A stretch of 64,000 nucleotides of DNA from contig JAPMXV010000025.1 in the NCBI GenBank assembly GCA_026936335.1, positions 62,001 through 126,000 on the forward strand, read 5' to 3'. The position numbers and the translations under genes were made by a program. This document shows, piece by piece, positions 1-13,036 of this stretch (positions are counted from its first letter, which is position 1; the number at the start of each line of letters is the position of its first letter). The notes under the pieces are model-generated. The model was not told the origin of the DNA. It saw only the letters and a program-made list of their open reading frames with translations, and did not search any database. This DNA comes from Mantamonas sphyraenae (lineage: Eukaryota > CRuMs > Mantamonadidae).

Positions 1-3000
1 AGCCACACTGCACCCTGATCCACCTGTCGCGTGTCGGGATCCTGTGCAATTTCGTCGCCCACCACCAGCATCTGCGCGTGGGCGTTGTACACCATTTCGT
101 ATCCAAACCTACCGCGCAACACATTGCCGGGCGCACGCAGGGGATGATCCAGCACCTGGTCCAGTCCATAGTTCAGTGCGCCTCCCGTGTTGCGTCCAAA
201 CACAAACACCTTGCCCATCCCATCGTCATCGTACGCTGCCACAAACACTTGGTCCTCACTCATGCCCACACGCCAACCAAACCTACCCGCTGGCGATCCC
301 AACGGGTTGTTCAGCACCTTGATGATGCCCCATGCGTTTGTGCTCGGTGTGTTGCGATGCATGATTGTCACAACGCCGTCGTTCTGCGTGCTCCGTTCCG
401 GAAACGGTGTTCCGGCAATGATCTGCGACAGTTCCGCCGCATTCGGGTCGCCTGCAACCATCCAATCGCCAAAGCCAGCCAGGGAGTAGCACACCGTACC
501 TGTGCCCGTGACAGGTGTCACCGTGCTGACAAAGTCGTACGAGCCGGTGGCGCCGCGAAGATAGGCCAGGCAGGCACCCACGTTTGAGTCCCAGTACCTG
601 CCAGCACCTGCCATCATCCAATCACGCATCAAATACAGTCCCTCTTCGCCAAACTCGGTGTCTGGGCCCGGTGTGTAGGCAGGCACGGCGCCGGGGAGCA
701 CCGTTTGCAAATGTTCAAAGCTGCCGTCCGCCTGACGTTCCCACAGGATGACTTCCCCTGTGACGTCGTCGGAGCCACGGGAGCCTGCTGCAAGTACGTT
801 ATAGTCTGCATACAGATTTTGTCCAAGGACGTCGCTTGTGGTGGGCGGGCGCGTGAGGTTCATGGTCTGTTCGTACTGAATGTCCAGCGTGCGTGCAGGC
901 ACGGTGGAGGATACGCCGTCGTTGTAGCTGACAGTGACAGCCACTGCACCCGCAGCGGTCTCGTCCAGCCGGTCAGCAGGGCCTGTGAAGCACACGCCCA
1001 TGGTGCTGTTGACCACACGCATCATGCCTGATGCATACACACTGTTGCTACCGTAGTTGCATCGCGGTGCTCGATGCAGTGCTGTGTCCCCTGTGGGGAA
1101 CCCTGTGCCCGTCACCGTCACCAGCGAGCCGCCCTGGATGTACGTCGCGGTCGTCAACATTCCCGTCGCACTGATGGGCGCATAGAAGTACACAGTCGCC
1201 ACATGGGTGCCATACGGCAATGCATGTGATCCCTCGGCTGGGATGAACACATCTGCATACCCTGCTGCTCCAGACGGCGACGCGGGCGCGGTACACGTGA
1301 TTATCTGCGCACTCACTCGCGTGCAAGTCACGTCCGTGTGGGCGTTGGTTTGTTGCGAGCGGAACCGCACAGTGGGTGTGGCCGCTGCAGGGAAGCGAGC
1401 ACCATACAGAGTCACTGTGGCCCCTCCTGCCTGGGGCACCGTGTCGGGACGCACCGCACGCGGTCTCCAGCTGCATTGTGTGCTGCACGACCACGTTTGT
1501 GTGTTGACACACTCATTGCTTGCACAGTTGGGACTCAGTTCTGTGTCGGGTTGGGGTGTGGGGGGCCAGGAAAGCAGTGTGTGTGAGCGCCGGAGGAATG
1601 TTTTTCTACGAATGGAAGGAAAAGATGTCCGCCCCCCGTTCATGAGCTGCCATACACACAAACTTACCAAACAGTCGTGTCACGTTGTTGTTATCTGCTG
1701 TTGTGCTCACGAGGATGCTCTGTGAGGTAAAGTGCACATGGTGAGGCGCTCCGGGCACCGATTCGCTGTGAACACGCGTCCAGGAAGTCGCGTTTGCACG
1801 TGCATAGACTGTGGTGCGGGGTGTTGAGTGTCAGTTGGGTGCGATGGTACGTTTGCGGCCCATGTTTGCACACGATGGGTGCGGTGGTGCCGTTAACAAG
1901 CGTCGCTGTGGACGTGTTTGCAGGAAAGGAAGTTTCAAACTAACCCATGACGCGAGTGTTGCTCGACACAGAAATCTGTGACAAAACGGCCACGGTGTCC
2001 TGCTCGTTCACGGCTGTGTACAGGGCCCAGTTGGTGTCATTGACCTCTGCTGCAAGTGCACTGTAACGTGCCACCAGTGCGAATGGGCTGTGCAGGGTGT
2101 CGTTGCGCTCGTACACAAAGAATTTGCCGTCGAGGGAGCCAACGACGGCAACGCGCGCATTCGAGGAGACGCTCCCGCCAAAAAAGTACGACTTGTTCGG
2201 GGTCCTGTCCGGCTGCTCAAGCACCTGATAGGGTTCGGTGCTCTGTTGTACGGCGCCCTGTGTGGTCACCACATGCACGGTGCCGTACCTTTGGTCGGTT
2301 TTCTGGCCAGCAAACGCGGCGCTGACCAACAGCACGCCGGGTGCCCAATGGGTGCGCACACCGTAACGCATGCCGGGCACACGCAGCATGGGACGCAACA
2401 GACGCACATAGGTCAGTTGGCCACTGGCCTGCACCGTGTACACAGCCACGGTGCCATAGCCATTAAAGTCGTTGTTCAAGTTGCCTTCTGCCCGGTTGGC
2501 GTCCTGGTCGGCACTCACGTACAATGTGTCGTACGCCATGGTCATCCACACTCCAAAGTCGGCCGTGGCACTCAGGCCATCGGGGGGCATGGCCCTCCAG
2601 CGAGGTGCCGTTGACCCAACTGGTCAGGGTCAGGCTGGAGTTGCGCGCAAACACGTACACAAGTCCATTTGCGGTGCCTGTGCCTGCACTCACTGCCAGC
2701 CACTTGCTACCCAGGGCCACACTCTTACCAAACCCGTCGGGGCCCCCCGCGGGCGACTCTGGTTTCCCCAGAGTCGCCCCGTACGCGTAGTGCGTTCCGT
2801 TCCATGGATAGGTGTACACACGTCCCACCCCTGAAGTCAATGCATCGTTGTACGATGCGCCCACCACCAGCATATCTTCGTCTGCAGAGTGGGCCAACCC
2901 AAATCGGCTGTGAATCGAGAGCGTTTCAGGCGGTGTCACCTCGACGGCCGCCGCGCTCACAACCCCAATACAAGCTGCTGCCAACAGCAACATGGCTGCG

Positions 3001-3089
3001 CATGTCCACATGTGTGTGGATCGCTGCCTACTGTGAAGCACCTGCATGGATGGCTTTCCTTGAAATCCAGGAATGTTTTTTGTTGCCAA
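1..3089 (-). CDS. Large secreted FG-GAP / TIG-repeat protein (3' end beyond window)
   Basis: Three predicted exons: about 3089 to 1945, 1808 to 1678, and 1540 to the left edge, where the frame is still open. Introns 1809-1944 (GTTAGT...CCACAG) and 1541-1677 (GTAAGT...ACACAG) have matching phases. The N-terminus holds a hydrophobic signal segment (MLLLAAACIGVVSAA). Exons 1 and 2 carry repeated FG-GAP-like blades (for example FGKSVALGSKWLAVSA and FGVWMTMAYDTLYVSA). After a Cys-rich stretch (CASNECVNTQTWSCSTQC) come two IPT/TIG-like units (ATVTLYGARFP and SLVTVTGTGFPTG), then more FG-GAP blades (GRFGWRVGMSEDQVFVAAYDD). It is likely a secreted or cell-surface beta-propeller protein, adhesive in general type, but not an integrin as far as visible. 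The frame breaks once at the G6 run 2582-2587, where one base fewer rejoins two halves that read as one protein. The start may be the ATG of MQVLHSRQ rather than the upstream one. Confidence 0.75.
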
Positions 3090-3161
3090 ATCCGCGCAAT
3101 CTCTCTCGTTGTCACCTCCGCGCTTCCCACTCCACGATCAATTCCACTCAGGTCCCATCCA

Positions 3162-5104
<1,943 letters not shown>

Positions 5105-5952
5105 ATGCACCTGTCCCCCGCCATCAAAGCCAAGTTGGGTGCGGGAGGACGTGCTCGGAGCAACAGCAGTGCCAGTCAGGCATTGCGAAGAGGCTCCACG
5201 GCCTCCCACGCCTCACGCTTGTCTGGCCGCCGTGGATCCACTGCCTCTCGCGTTAGCAACAGCGGCGGTTCCGTCGTTTCCAACCTTCGACAGCATCATT
5301 CGTCAGGTTCCAGTGCATTGGGAGTGGATCACAGCAACTCGGGAGATGGTGCGTTGTCCCACCCCGTGCTCCGTTCAACCGCCGGCTTCATTCTCAACAC
5401 CGCCCCCCCCCAACCCGCTGTATGGCTCACACAATGCCCCATCATGATCACCTGGAACTCGTATGCACACAGATGGTCGTTCTGTCGGAGCTGGTTCCCA
5501 AATGACCGCAGGCTCGTCTTTGAGCAAGGCCGTGGGGCGATTTAAGAAGCAGTCCGTTTGAGACCGTTTGAGCGCGCGGGTCCCACCCACACCAGAGCTT
5601 CATCAGTCACTCACACACCATGGAAACACACACACACACACACACACACACATGCACACACACGTCCCCACCCCACATCCACCGAAATCTGCGTCTTTCG
5701 TCTTGGATCACCCACAGACGTTCAACGGGGTCAAGCGAACGCAAAGGCAGCGGCAGGGTAAGTTCAGGATCCGGGTATGGGGCCACAACACATGGACGAC
5801 TCACGAACAATCCATGGACCATTGCCACATGCACCACCTGTGCGTCGCACCCACCGATCCACAGGAGCTCATGGTTATGCAGCAGAAACTGGACAAGCTG
5901 GAAACGGAGAACGCGCGCTTGAAGCGTGTCGACGAGGTAGGGAACCACCGTG

Positions 5953-5994
<42 letters not shown>

Positions 5995-8830
5995 ACAGTC
6001 TCACACCTTCACACCTCATCCCCTGAGGGGTTTTTGCGTCGTGCCCACGCAGGAGTTGGCGATAATGCGCACGAAAGCAGAGGCGTTGGAGTCGGAACGA
6101 GACGACCTGTACGTGAAGATCTCCAACCTGAACAGCAACCACAACCGTCGCCTGGTGTCCTACCAGGAAGAGGTGCGTGAGTTGACCAACCAAAACCAGG
6201 ACATGCACTTCAAAGTGGAGCGCATCAACCAGGTGGAAAACGGCATCATCGAGTTCTTCCTGGATGTCAAGGATCGAAGTGCCGACCCTGAAAAGACCGA
6301 CTTTCGCCAGGAACGCGAGGAGTTGCGCAAACTCAACCCATTGGTGGTGCTGGATTATGCACGTGCCAACCTGTCCAACCTCATGGCATTCAAAGAGTCG
6401 TACGAGAACGAACTGCGCGGGGAGCTGGCACGGAAGAAGGACGAAAACGAAGAGACGATTGCCAAGCTGCGCAAGGAGAACCACGCAGTGAGCAAAACGG
6501 CGGTGGAGGCCAAGCAAAAGGCAGAGGTGTACCTGAAGCAGTTGCAGGAGATGGAATACTACAAGAACGAGATGATGCGGGAGTCGGAACAGGTGATTGG
6601 CGACCTGCAGCGTGACAACCAGGAGCTGATCAACCTGTTGCGTGAGAAGGAACAGACACTGAACAGCATGCACAGCGAGACGGAAAACAGGGATTCGTAC
6701 ATCAAACACCTGCAGCAGCGCAACCAGCAGATCAAGACACTGCAACAGCAGTTGGAAAACACACGCACGTTCCACACCTCGGAGATCCAGAAGCTAAAGG
6801 TGGCCCACGGGGTGGAATTGGACGAGATGAAGCGCAAATTGTCACGGATGAGCATGAGTGTGCACGCCAGGGACAAGCTGGAGGAGCGGTACAACGAGGC
6901 ACAGGACATCATTCGGCAGCTGAAGCAGAACACGTTCCAACAGAGTGTGGAGGCCATGGAGAAGCGCATGGAGCAGGCAGTGCGTGCGGAACATAGGCTA
7001 CGTGAGGAAGTGGCCACCTTGCAGGAGGCCAACAAGGCGCAGGAGAGGCAGTTGCACCAACTCAAGACAGTCAACGAACGGTTGCGTGCCAACGAAACAC
7101 AGGTGAATCGCATGCGCAAGCAGCTGATCAAGGACAGGGAGACCACGTACAAGGAGATGCTGCGTCGGGCGTGGGAGGATTCGCCAAGCATCCAAATCTA
7201 CAAAGACAAGCTGGCAGATAGGGAGCGTGAGATCGATTCGCTCAAGGAGAAGCTGCACCAGTATCTGTCGACGGAACAAGAAGAAGACGCAACTGGTGCG
7301 CAGGTATCAGTTGGAGCGTAAGGAGTACGAAGGCAAGATTGCGGCGTTGAAAGGCGAAGGTGGACCCGGGGCAGCTGCGGCCGCGGGGGCCATGCGACCC
7401 ATGAGCGCACGCGGACCGCGCATTCGTGTGGTGCACACCAACGCACGTCACAAGCGCAGAAGAAGCCCAGGCGACCACGCACGGCAGCAAGCACACGATC
7501 GACAGCAAGTGCCCCTGTGGCTGGGGAAAGCAGCAGCAGCATGAGTGGCGGTGGAGGAGGAGACCAGAGGGAACGACGTGTGACCATTGGCAGGGCACGA
7601 TCGAGGTCGATGGCAGACGAGGATGACGATGATGTGGATGAGGACGAGGATGGTGAGATGACGATGATGGGAGGCAGCAGTGGAGCAGGCGGAGAACGAC
7701 GAGAGGGCGAATCGTCCACGTCTGGGTCATGGTCGGCACCAGGCATGGCAGACAGTATGAGTGACAGTGAGGGAGACAGTGACGAGGACGACGACGAGGG
7801 CTTTGTCTCCCTGAACGAGTTGGATCAGGTGTACCAGCTGGAGAAGGAGAACGAACAGCTGACGGCGAGGATGCAACAGATGAACACCATGCGCAGTGCA
7901 GCCATGGGACTGGTGTCGTCGTACTCGCGTCTGGTGGACTCGACTGTGAGTGACAAGGAGTTGCGTGTGCCCACCGATCCCATCGAAGTGGCCACCAAGA
8001 TGGTGGAACTCAACACCCTCCTGTCTGCCCCCTCGTTTGGTCTGCGCCAACAGTTTACATACGACCGCAAGCGCAACCGGGGCAAGATTGAACAGAGCAC
8101 AAAGGAGTTTGCGCAGCTCGTGGGATCCGGAGGTGCAGCCGCGGCGTCCTTTGACACGGACAACAGCAACACCTCCGGCGATGGAGGACAAAGCAGCAGT
8201 GGCAGCAACAACAGCAACAACAGCAACAGCAGCAGCAACACATATAATAACAAGAGCAAGGAGGAGGGCAAGGACAGTCATTCGGTCCCTAGGGAGAAGG
8301 AACAGAGCAGCAGGGAAAGCGAGGAGGAAGACGCCGAGTCGCACGGCAACGGCAAAGGGCTGACAACACCTTCAGGCACACCAAAGACACGTCACATGCG
8401 TGCACTTGGTGCAGCAGCCATGGTGGGCATCCAGGGACGAGCCCGCGCTCGCAAGTCGCTGGCAGAATCGGGTCTGTCTGAAGGCGGCAGTGTGGATTTG
8501 AGCGAGGACAGCAGAGAGGTGGTGCGCCACGAGGTGGCCACACACAGTGACACCTACCAACGGTTCCGTGAAGAGAGCGGTGGTGCCAAAGGAGGCCCAC
8601 CCAAGAGCCCGCGGCCCGGATCGTCGGACGGAAGCCGACAGCAGCAGCAGCAGGCGCAGAAGCAGCAACAGGTGGAGGAGCATATGGATACAAAGATGGG
8701 CCACGGGGCATCTCGGTTTGAACTGGCCAAGCAGCGACACTTGGAGAGCACTGTGCCGATTCCGAGGCGCAATCGGGTGATGAACCGCGGCGGAACGATG
8801 AGCACGCTCAAGGTGGGCACCTTGCAATGA
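5105..8830 (+). CDS. Long coiled-coil protein, unknown
   Basis: Start chosen at MHLSPAIKAKLGAGGRAR. The 5' part (5105 to about 5875) is Ser/Gly/Arg-rich and its exon joins are unresolved; one candidate coding piece (about 5475-5565) encodes GSSLSKAVGRFKKQSV. From an acceptor at about 5870 the frame is secure: ELMVMQQKLDKLETENARLKR up to 5936, an intron at 5937-6052 filled with a CA repeat, then a continuous heptad-rich coiled coil of about 420 residues. After about 7303 there is either a 156-base intron (7304-7459, GTATCA...GCGCAG) or a frame break. The open intron frame itself reads like coiled coil (RYQLERKEYEGKIAAL). The tail (7460-8830) is acidic and Ser/Gln-rich, ending STLKVGTLQ, with one more predicted helix near 7830-7960. 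Long parallel coiled coils of this kind are usual in centrosomal, ciliary or Golgi scaffolds, but I do not recognise the family. Confidence 0.7.
5625..5660. repeat. CA dinucleotide microsatellite
   Basis: A run of CA units interrupted once by a T, in the unresolved 5' part of the coiled-coil gene, probably intronic. Confidence 0.9.
5954..5990. repeat. CA microsatellite inside an intron
   Basis: Nearly pure CA repeat in the 5937-6052 intron of the coiled-coil gene, between a GTAGGG donor and a CCCACGCAG acceptor. Confidence 0.9.
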
Positions 8831-8906
8831 ATGACACCATGGGAGACGCCCCCCGTCCGTCAACTGTGTTGGTTGTGAATGTTGGTGTGTGTGGTGTTCA
8901 TTGCGC

Positions 8907-11033
8907 TCACATGTCGGCAATGGTGATGTAGGGTGACTTTTTCAGCTCGGGTCTCTGGAGGTAGTCCCGCTTGGGCAGGTTGGGATAGAAGTAGAGGAGT
9001 TGGCTTTGCTGGCGAATGACATCGCTGAGCTTCTTCTTGTCGCCAGCGTAATCAATGGTACGCAGGAGCAGGTTGAGGACCTGGCCCGACTCTTCGTCCA
9101 CGTAGGCAATGGCAAACTGGCCGGCACGGGTGGCGCTGAAGCGAACGATAAAGTTGCCCGGCTTGATGTGATCCTGTGTGAGCATGGACTGTGCGGTTTC
9201 ACGGTCAATGAACCCGTGCACCAGCACGTCGTCGTGGCCTGTCCACAGGTCGTTGATCTTCTCCACACTCTTCTTGACATAAAAGTACCAGCTCCAGAAC
9301 TTCTGAAACACCTTTTTGCTCAGCACAAAATCCAGTTGCTGCTCTTCGCTCTCGTTGCTCACGTGTCCCTCTTCGGTCTTGCGTCGCTTGGCAGCCGAGG
9401 TCACCGTGCGAAGATCGCTGCCGACGCTGCCGCCGCCTCCCCCGCTGGCCTTGTCCTTGAGCTGCAGGATGTAGTTGGCCAAATACATGAGATCCTTGCT
9501 GCTGAGGTCTCTCTGTGGCGATTGCTTCTTGAAATCCTTGAAGAGGACCTGTGCGAGGTCACTCCAGCGACAGGTATCCGACCCATGCCGGAACCCTTTG
9601 CCGGCCATGTTCCACACAAGGTCACCGGTGCCCTTTTCGTAGAACTGAGCCAGTTGCGACGAGTGTGTGCCCACCTTGACTGCAATCAGACCGTCATCGT
9701 CTGACCCCACCGTGCCCCGCAGTGTGGTGGCCAACACCACCTCTGCCTGGCTGTCTGCATTGGCCACCACCTCAAAGGACATGTAAAAGTCCTGCTGCCG
9801 TTTGCTGTCCAGGATCTTTAGCTTTTCAAAGCTCACGTCGTGGCTTTCCAACGGCTCCACGTGGCCACTCAGCTTCTTGCCCTTGCACACCTTCTTCTTG
9901 GGATCGTACAACACCCCACGCACATGCAACTGGTCAAACTTGCTCTTGTCGCCATGCACCACCACGCGGAAGGGCGGATCGTTGATGTTGTGACCCTTGA
10001 TCACCATGCGGTTGCACCGTTCCACCACCTGCACTGCAATCGGTCCCTCCTCACGCACAGCTGCCATTCCAACGCCCGTCGAAGTGCCACTGCTGCTGCT
10101 GCTGCTGCTGCTGCTGCTTGACGATGCAGCTGACTCTCCCGAGGGCACAAGGGGTAAGGGTTCCACCTGAAGAAGGGATGCAGAAGAGGAAGACGATGAT
10201 GATGATGATGATGATGAGGAGGAGGAGGAGGAGGAGGAGGAGAAGAAGAAGTCATGGTGCTGTGGCCATGGATGGGCACTGTGGGCCCGCCTTCGAGATC
10301 CATGGAGCGAGAGGAGGAGGAAGCGATGAGATCCTGGTTTGGCGCGAAACACGCAAAGTCAGCACGGGAGGAGTACTGGGACAACGCAAACGAGACAGAC
10401 TGGATGCAAAGGGAGGAGATGGCAATGAAGGGATGGATGCACACATACCTGCATGCCACGCTCGTCAAACGACTCGCCCAGCCCAAGGGAGAACTCGGAC
10501 GCGAGCGGTTGCCTGACATCTGAGCCAGCACTGCTGCTCAAGGTGGCGGCAAGGGGCTGCGAGTACAGATTCAGAAACGCTTCAGCTTCTTGGCTATGGG
10601 CCGAGTTGGAAAGAACGGGGGAATGCGAGGTGAGGAGGAGAGCGGGGACGCGGGTAGTGGGAGGGGGCGAGTGGTGTCAGAGGGCGGAAGGTGGAGGGAT
10701 GGGGGTTTGAGAGGCTGCAGCAGGCAACAAGGAGAGACACATCACGAGGACAGAAAGGCACGTACATGAGAGCAGAGTCTGTGTGTTCGTTTGCACTGCA
10801 GCAATGCGTGTGGACATGGATGGTGGCACAAGGAGGTGAGTGTGTGGGAGTAACCGATTGCCAACGAGGTGTGAGAGGGGTGGCGGGGGAGGGGAATGGG
10901 GTGAGGCATGAGGAACATACAGAGACGCAGCAGCTGGGATGTCATTGTTTGTGTACTGGAACTCATTGAGATCTGCATCCCAGTTTGCAGATGCAACGGA
11001 CTGGTCGTCGGGGGTCCAGTCTTCGTCGTCCAT
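8907..11033 (-). CDS. STAT-type SH2 transcription factor, short form
   Basis: Four exons that all agree in phase: 11033-10921, 10795-10766 (30 bases), 10593-10449 and 10166-8907, giving 515 residues. The N-terminus (MDDEDWTPDDQSVASANWD) is acidic. A 12-residue serine run follows, then the STAT-like DNA-binding region (about 125-300, including ERCNRMVIKGHN), a linker with FWSWYFYVKKSVEKINDLW, and an SH2 domain (about 405-500) with PGNFIVRFSATRAGQFAIAY; the phosphotyrosine-binding Arg is about residue 438. The end LLYFYPNLPKRDYLQRPE followed by KSPYITIADM matches the STAT pattern of a tyrosine just after SH2 (about Tyr 509). STATs dimerise through that phosphotyrosine and bind DNA. Unusually, the STAT four-helix coiled coil is absent, and only six residues follow the Tyr, so there is no transactivation tail. 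The 282-base intron before exon 4 holds TCC and TCA repeats that would read as polyserine. Confidence 0.85.
10192..10250. repeat. GAT and GAG trinucleotide run in STAT intron 3
   Basis: On the minus strand this is (TCC)n(TCA)n, forming a pyrimidine-rich tract before the CTTCTTCAG acceptor at 10167. A long open frame crosses it, but the in-phase exon starts after it. Confidence 0.75.
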
Positions 11034-11273
11034 GTCTCGTTTGCGGTGGCATCCACCGCGCATGGTGCACTCCATCAATGGGAGGAAAGGAAATGGGGGA
11101 ATGGAAGGGAGGATGTGCTGGAGTGGAGGCACACGCAGGCAGTGGGAACGCGGGACATGGCGCGAATGAACCAACCTGTCGCAGCGACTCTGACCACACA
11201 CACGCAGGGCAAAGAAGCCACCTGTGGAAAGAGGAAAGCCAGGGAATCACAAACGGGGAGGCGAAGAACACAA

Positions 11274-12444
11274 ATGTCGCAGTCGTCGAGTGCATACGTG
11301 ACAAGCAACACAAGCAAGGATGTGCAGGAAGAGGTGGCGAAGCAACTGAGCAAGGACCTGCGCACACACATTCGCAACCTGCACATTACGAGATGTTTTC
11401 GAAGGAGTGGAACGTGATGTGCGAGTCACTGTCGAGTCTGGCATCGATTGCATGGGTGGAGAACGAAAAGCATGGCGAGGAGATGGAGGAGGGCACGCTG
11501 TGGGAACGGGACGAGTTGGCAATTCGCTTCATTTTGGAGGAGGGCAAACTGAACATGTGCACACGCCTCATGGCCTCTTTCAAGGAGTTTAAGGACTCGT
11601 TGAGTGACGACAGTGGGACGCTGGACAAGCTTGCACGTGAGCACGGGACAAGCGTGGGTTCGTTGCAAAGCAGGATGCAGCTCTTTGAGACGTCGCTGGG
11701 CCAGCTGCTGCGTTGTGCCTACCAAAGCGTGGAGAGCATGCAAACCATCGATCTGGACGAACTGTTGGGCCATACAGTGCGTGTGATGGAACACTGGGTC
11801 AACGTGGGGGTCAAGGAAAAGCTACTTCTTCTCGAAAGTGGGCAAGAACTGCTGGTGCTGACTTACCTGGGTGGAGTGGGACGGCACATCGACGACATCA
11901 ACACCGAACGAGTGTGTGAACTCTTCCAGAGCAAGAGCATGGGAAAGACCCTGTTGGCCTTTCTGCAGGTCATGGAGGGGCATCTCAAGACGATGCAGTG
12001 GCTAGCCCTTGGCGATTTTCTCCAGGGCATCATGAGCACGGACGAGTATGCCACCCACCCGGTAGGTTGGGTTGGAGGAGAGGCAGAGAGAGAGGGAGGA
12101 AGGGGGGGGAAAGGGGAGGAGGAAGGGGACGAGGGGACGGAACAAGACGAACGCACTGACACGAGGGCCACCCATTGCCCACTCTCTACGCACACCACAC
12201 AGGACCACTTCTTCACCGAAGAGGAGGATCAGAAGGCACTGTGGGAAGTGTATCGTAGGTGCCGACGGGATTGGGTGGGATAGGGGAGCTTGGCGAAGGT
12301 GTACTGACACACACGGGCCCACAAACACGGCACACAGGCACACACGTGGCCGAGTTTGCCTCGCAAAGCAAGAACAGAAAGCGATGGAAAGCCATGATCA
12401 GGGAGATGGAGCGATTTGAACTCGAGTTTGACGAAGATTTTTGA
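11274..12444 (+). CDS. Unknown helical protein, three exons
   Basis: Likely start MSQSSSAYVTSNTSKDVQEE at 11274. The frame breaks by one missing base near 11383, and a second possible start is MFSKEWNVMCESLSS at 11393. Exon 1 runs to about 12060, exon 2 is DHFFTEEEDQKALWEVY (about 12204-12254), and exon 3 is THVAEFASQSKNRKRW to the stop at 12444; the introns start GTAGGT and end CACACAG with agreeing phases. The protein is predicted all-helical, soluble, about 370 residues, with an acidic end (ELEFDEDF). No enzyme motif, membrane segment or signal peptide is visible. It faces the STAT gene head to head with about 240 bases between starts. I do not recognise the family. Confidence 0.65.
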
Positions 12445-12829
12445 AGAGAAGATTCTCGGTCATTGCATTCTTCAACCCCGGCGAGCCTCTGTACGAAAAC
12501 ACAGCGGGAAGGGAGGGGAGCACGCGTGTGAGTGGCAATACATGGGGCATTGGGGCATGGCACAGACTAGGGTGGGTGGGATGGGGCCACGTGTGTGTGT
12601 GCATGCGTGCACGCCCAGGCAGGCGCGAGAGAGGGGAAAGGGCGCGGAATCGAGGCGGCTCGAACGCGACGTTTTCGGGGCACTGGACGGCGCCACAGCC
12701 TTTGAAAGACAGTGGCTGTGGCATCCATCTCACCGCATGGAGCATGCAAGTGCAGACATGGGACCAACGCGGTGTGGAGATGGTGCATGGACGACGGGAG
12801 GGCGAAACGGAAACACGCCGAAAAACGTA
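12445..12829. other. Intergenic stretch, probably with a terminal exon of the small minus-strand gene
   Basis: About 385 bases between the unknown plus gene and the last resolved codon of the COX5C-like gene. A minus-strand acceptor such as the AG near 12700-12720 could begin its last exon, but no choice is supported. Nothing else is visible. Confidence 0.4.
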
Positions 12830-12963
12830 CTGCGGCGCTGGGCCTCGGCCACGTAGAAGTTCTCCAGCTCAGCCTTGCGGTTGTCGTTCCACGACTTCCA
12901 GGCCAGGCCGGCACCCACGCCCAGGACGAGGGCTGTAGAAATCTCTTGAATCACAGACGGCAT
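12830..12963 (-). CDS. Small single-span protein, cytochrome c oxidase subunit 5C/VIc-like (partial)
   Basis: Starts MPSVIQEISTALVLGVGAG, followed by LAWKSWNDNRKAELENFYV and AEAQRR, then a GTACGT donor at about 12830. One hydrophobic span followed by W-K, N-R-K and F-Y resembles the small cytochrome c oxidase subunit family (plant COX5C, fungal Cox9), which sits in the inner mitochondrial membrane. The resemblance is from recall of the pattern W...N.QRK..FY and is moderate. The 3' exon or exons were not placed; the family is 60-70 residues, so only about 15-25 residues should be missing. It diverges from the oxygenase gene with 73 bases between starts. Confidence 0.5.
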
Positions 12964-13036
12964 TGTATCGATGTGGTGATGTGTTTGGGTGTGTGCGCAG
13001 GGGCAGCCACCTCCAACCACCCTCCCCCTTGTTCAC

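Noticed and set aside
5400-5565. TGA read as an amino acid in the coiled-coil gene 5' region
   Set aside because: TGA is the regular stop of RUVBL1, STAT, TBCC, the oxygenase and others; unresolved splicing or a base error is more likely.
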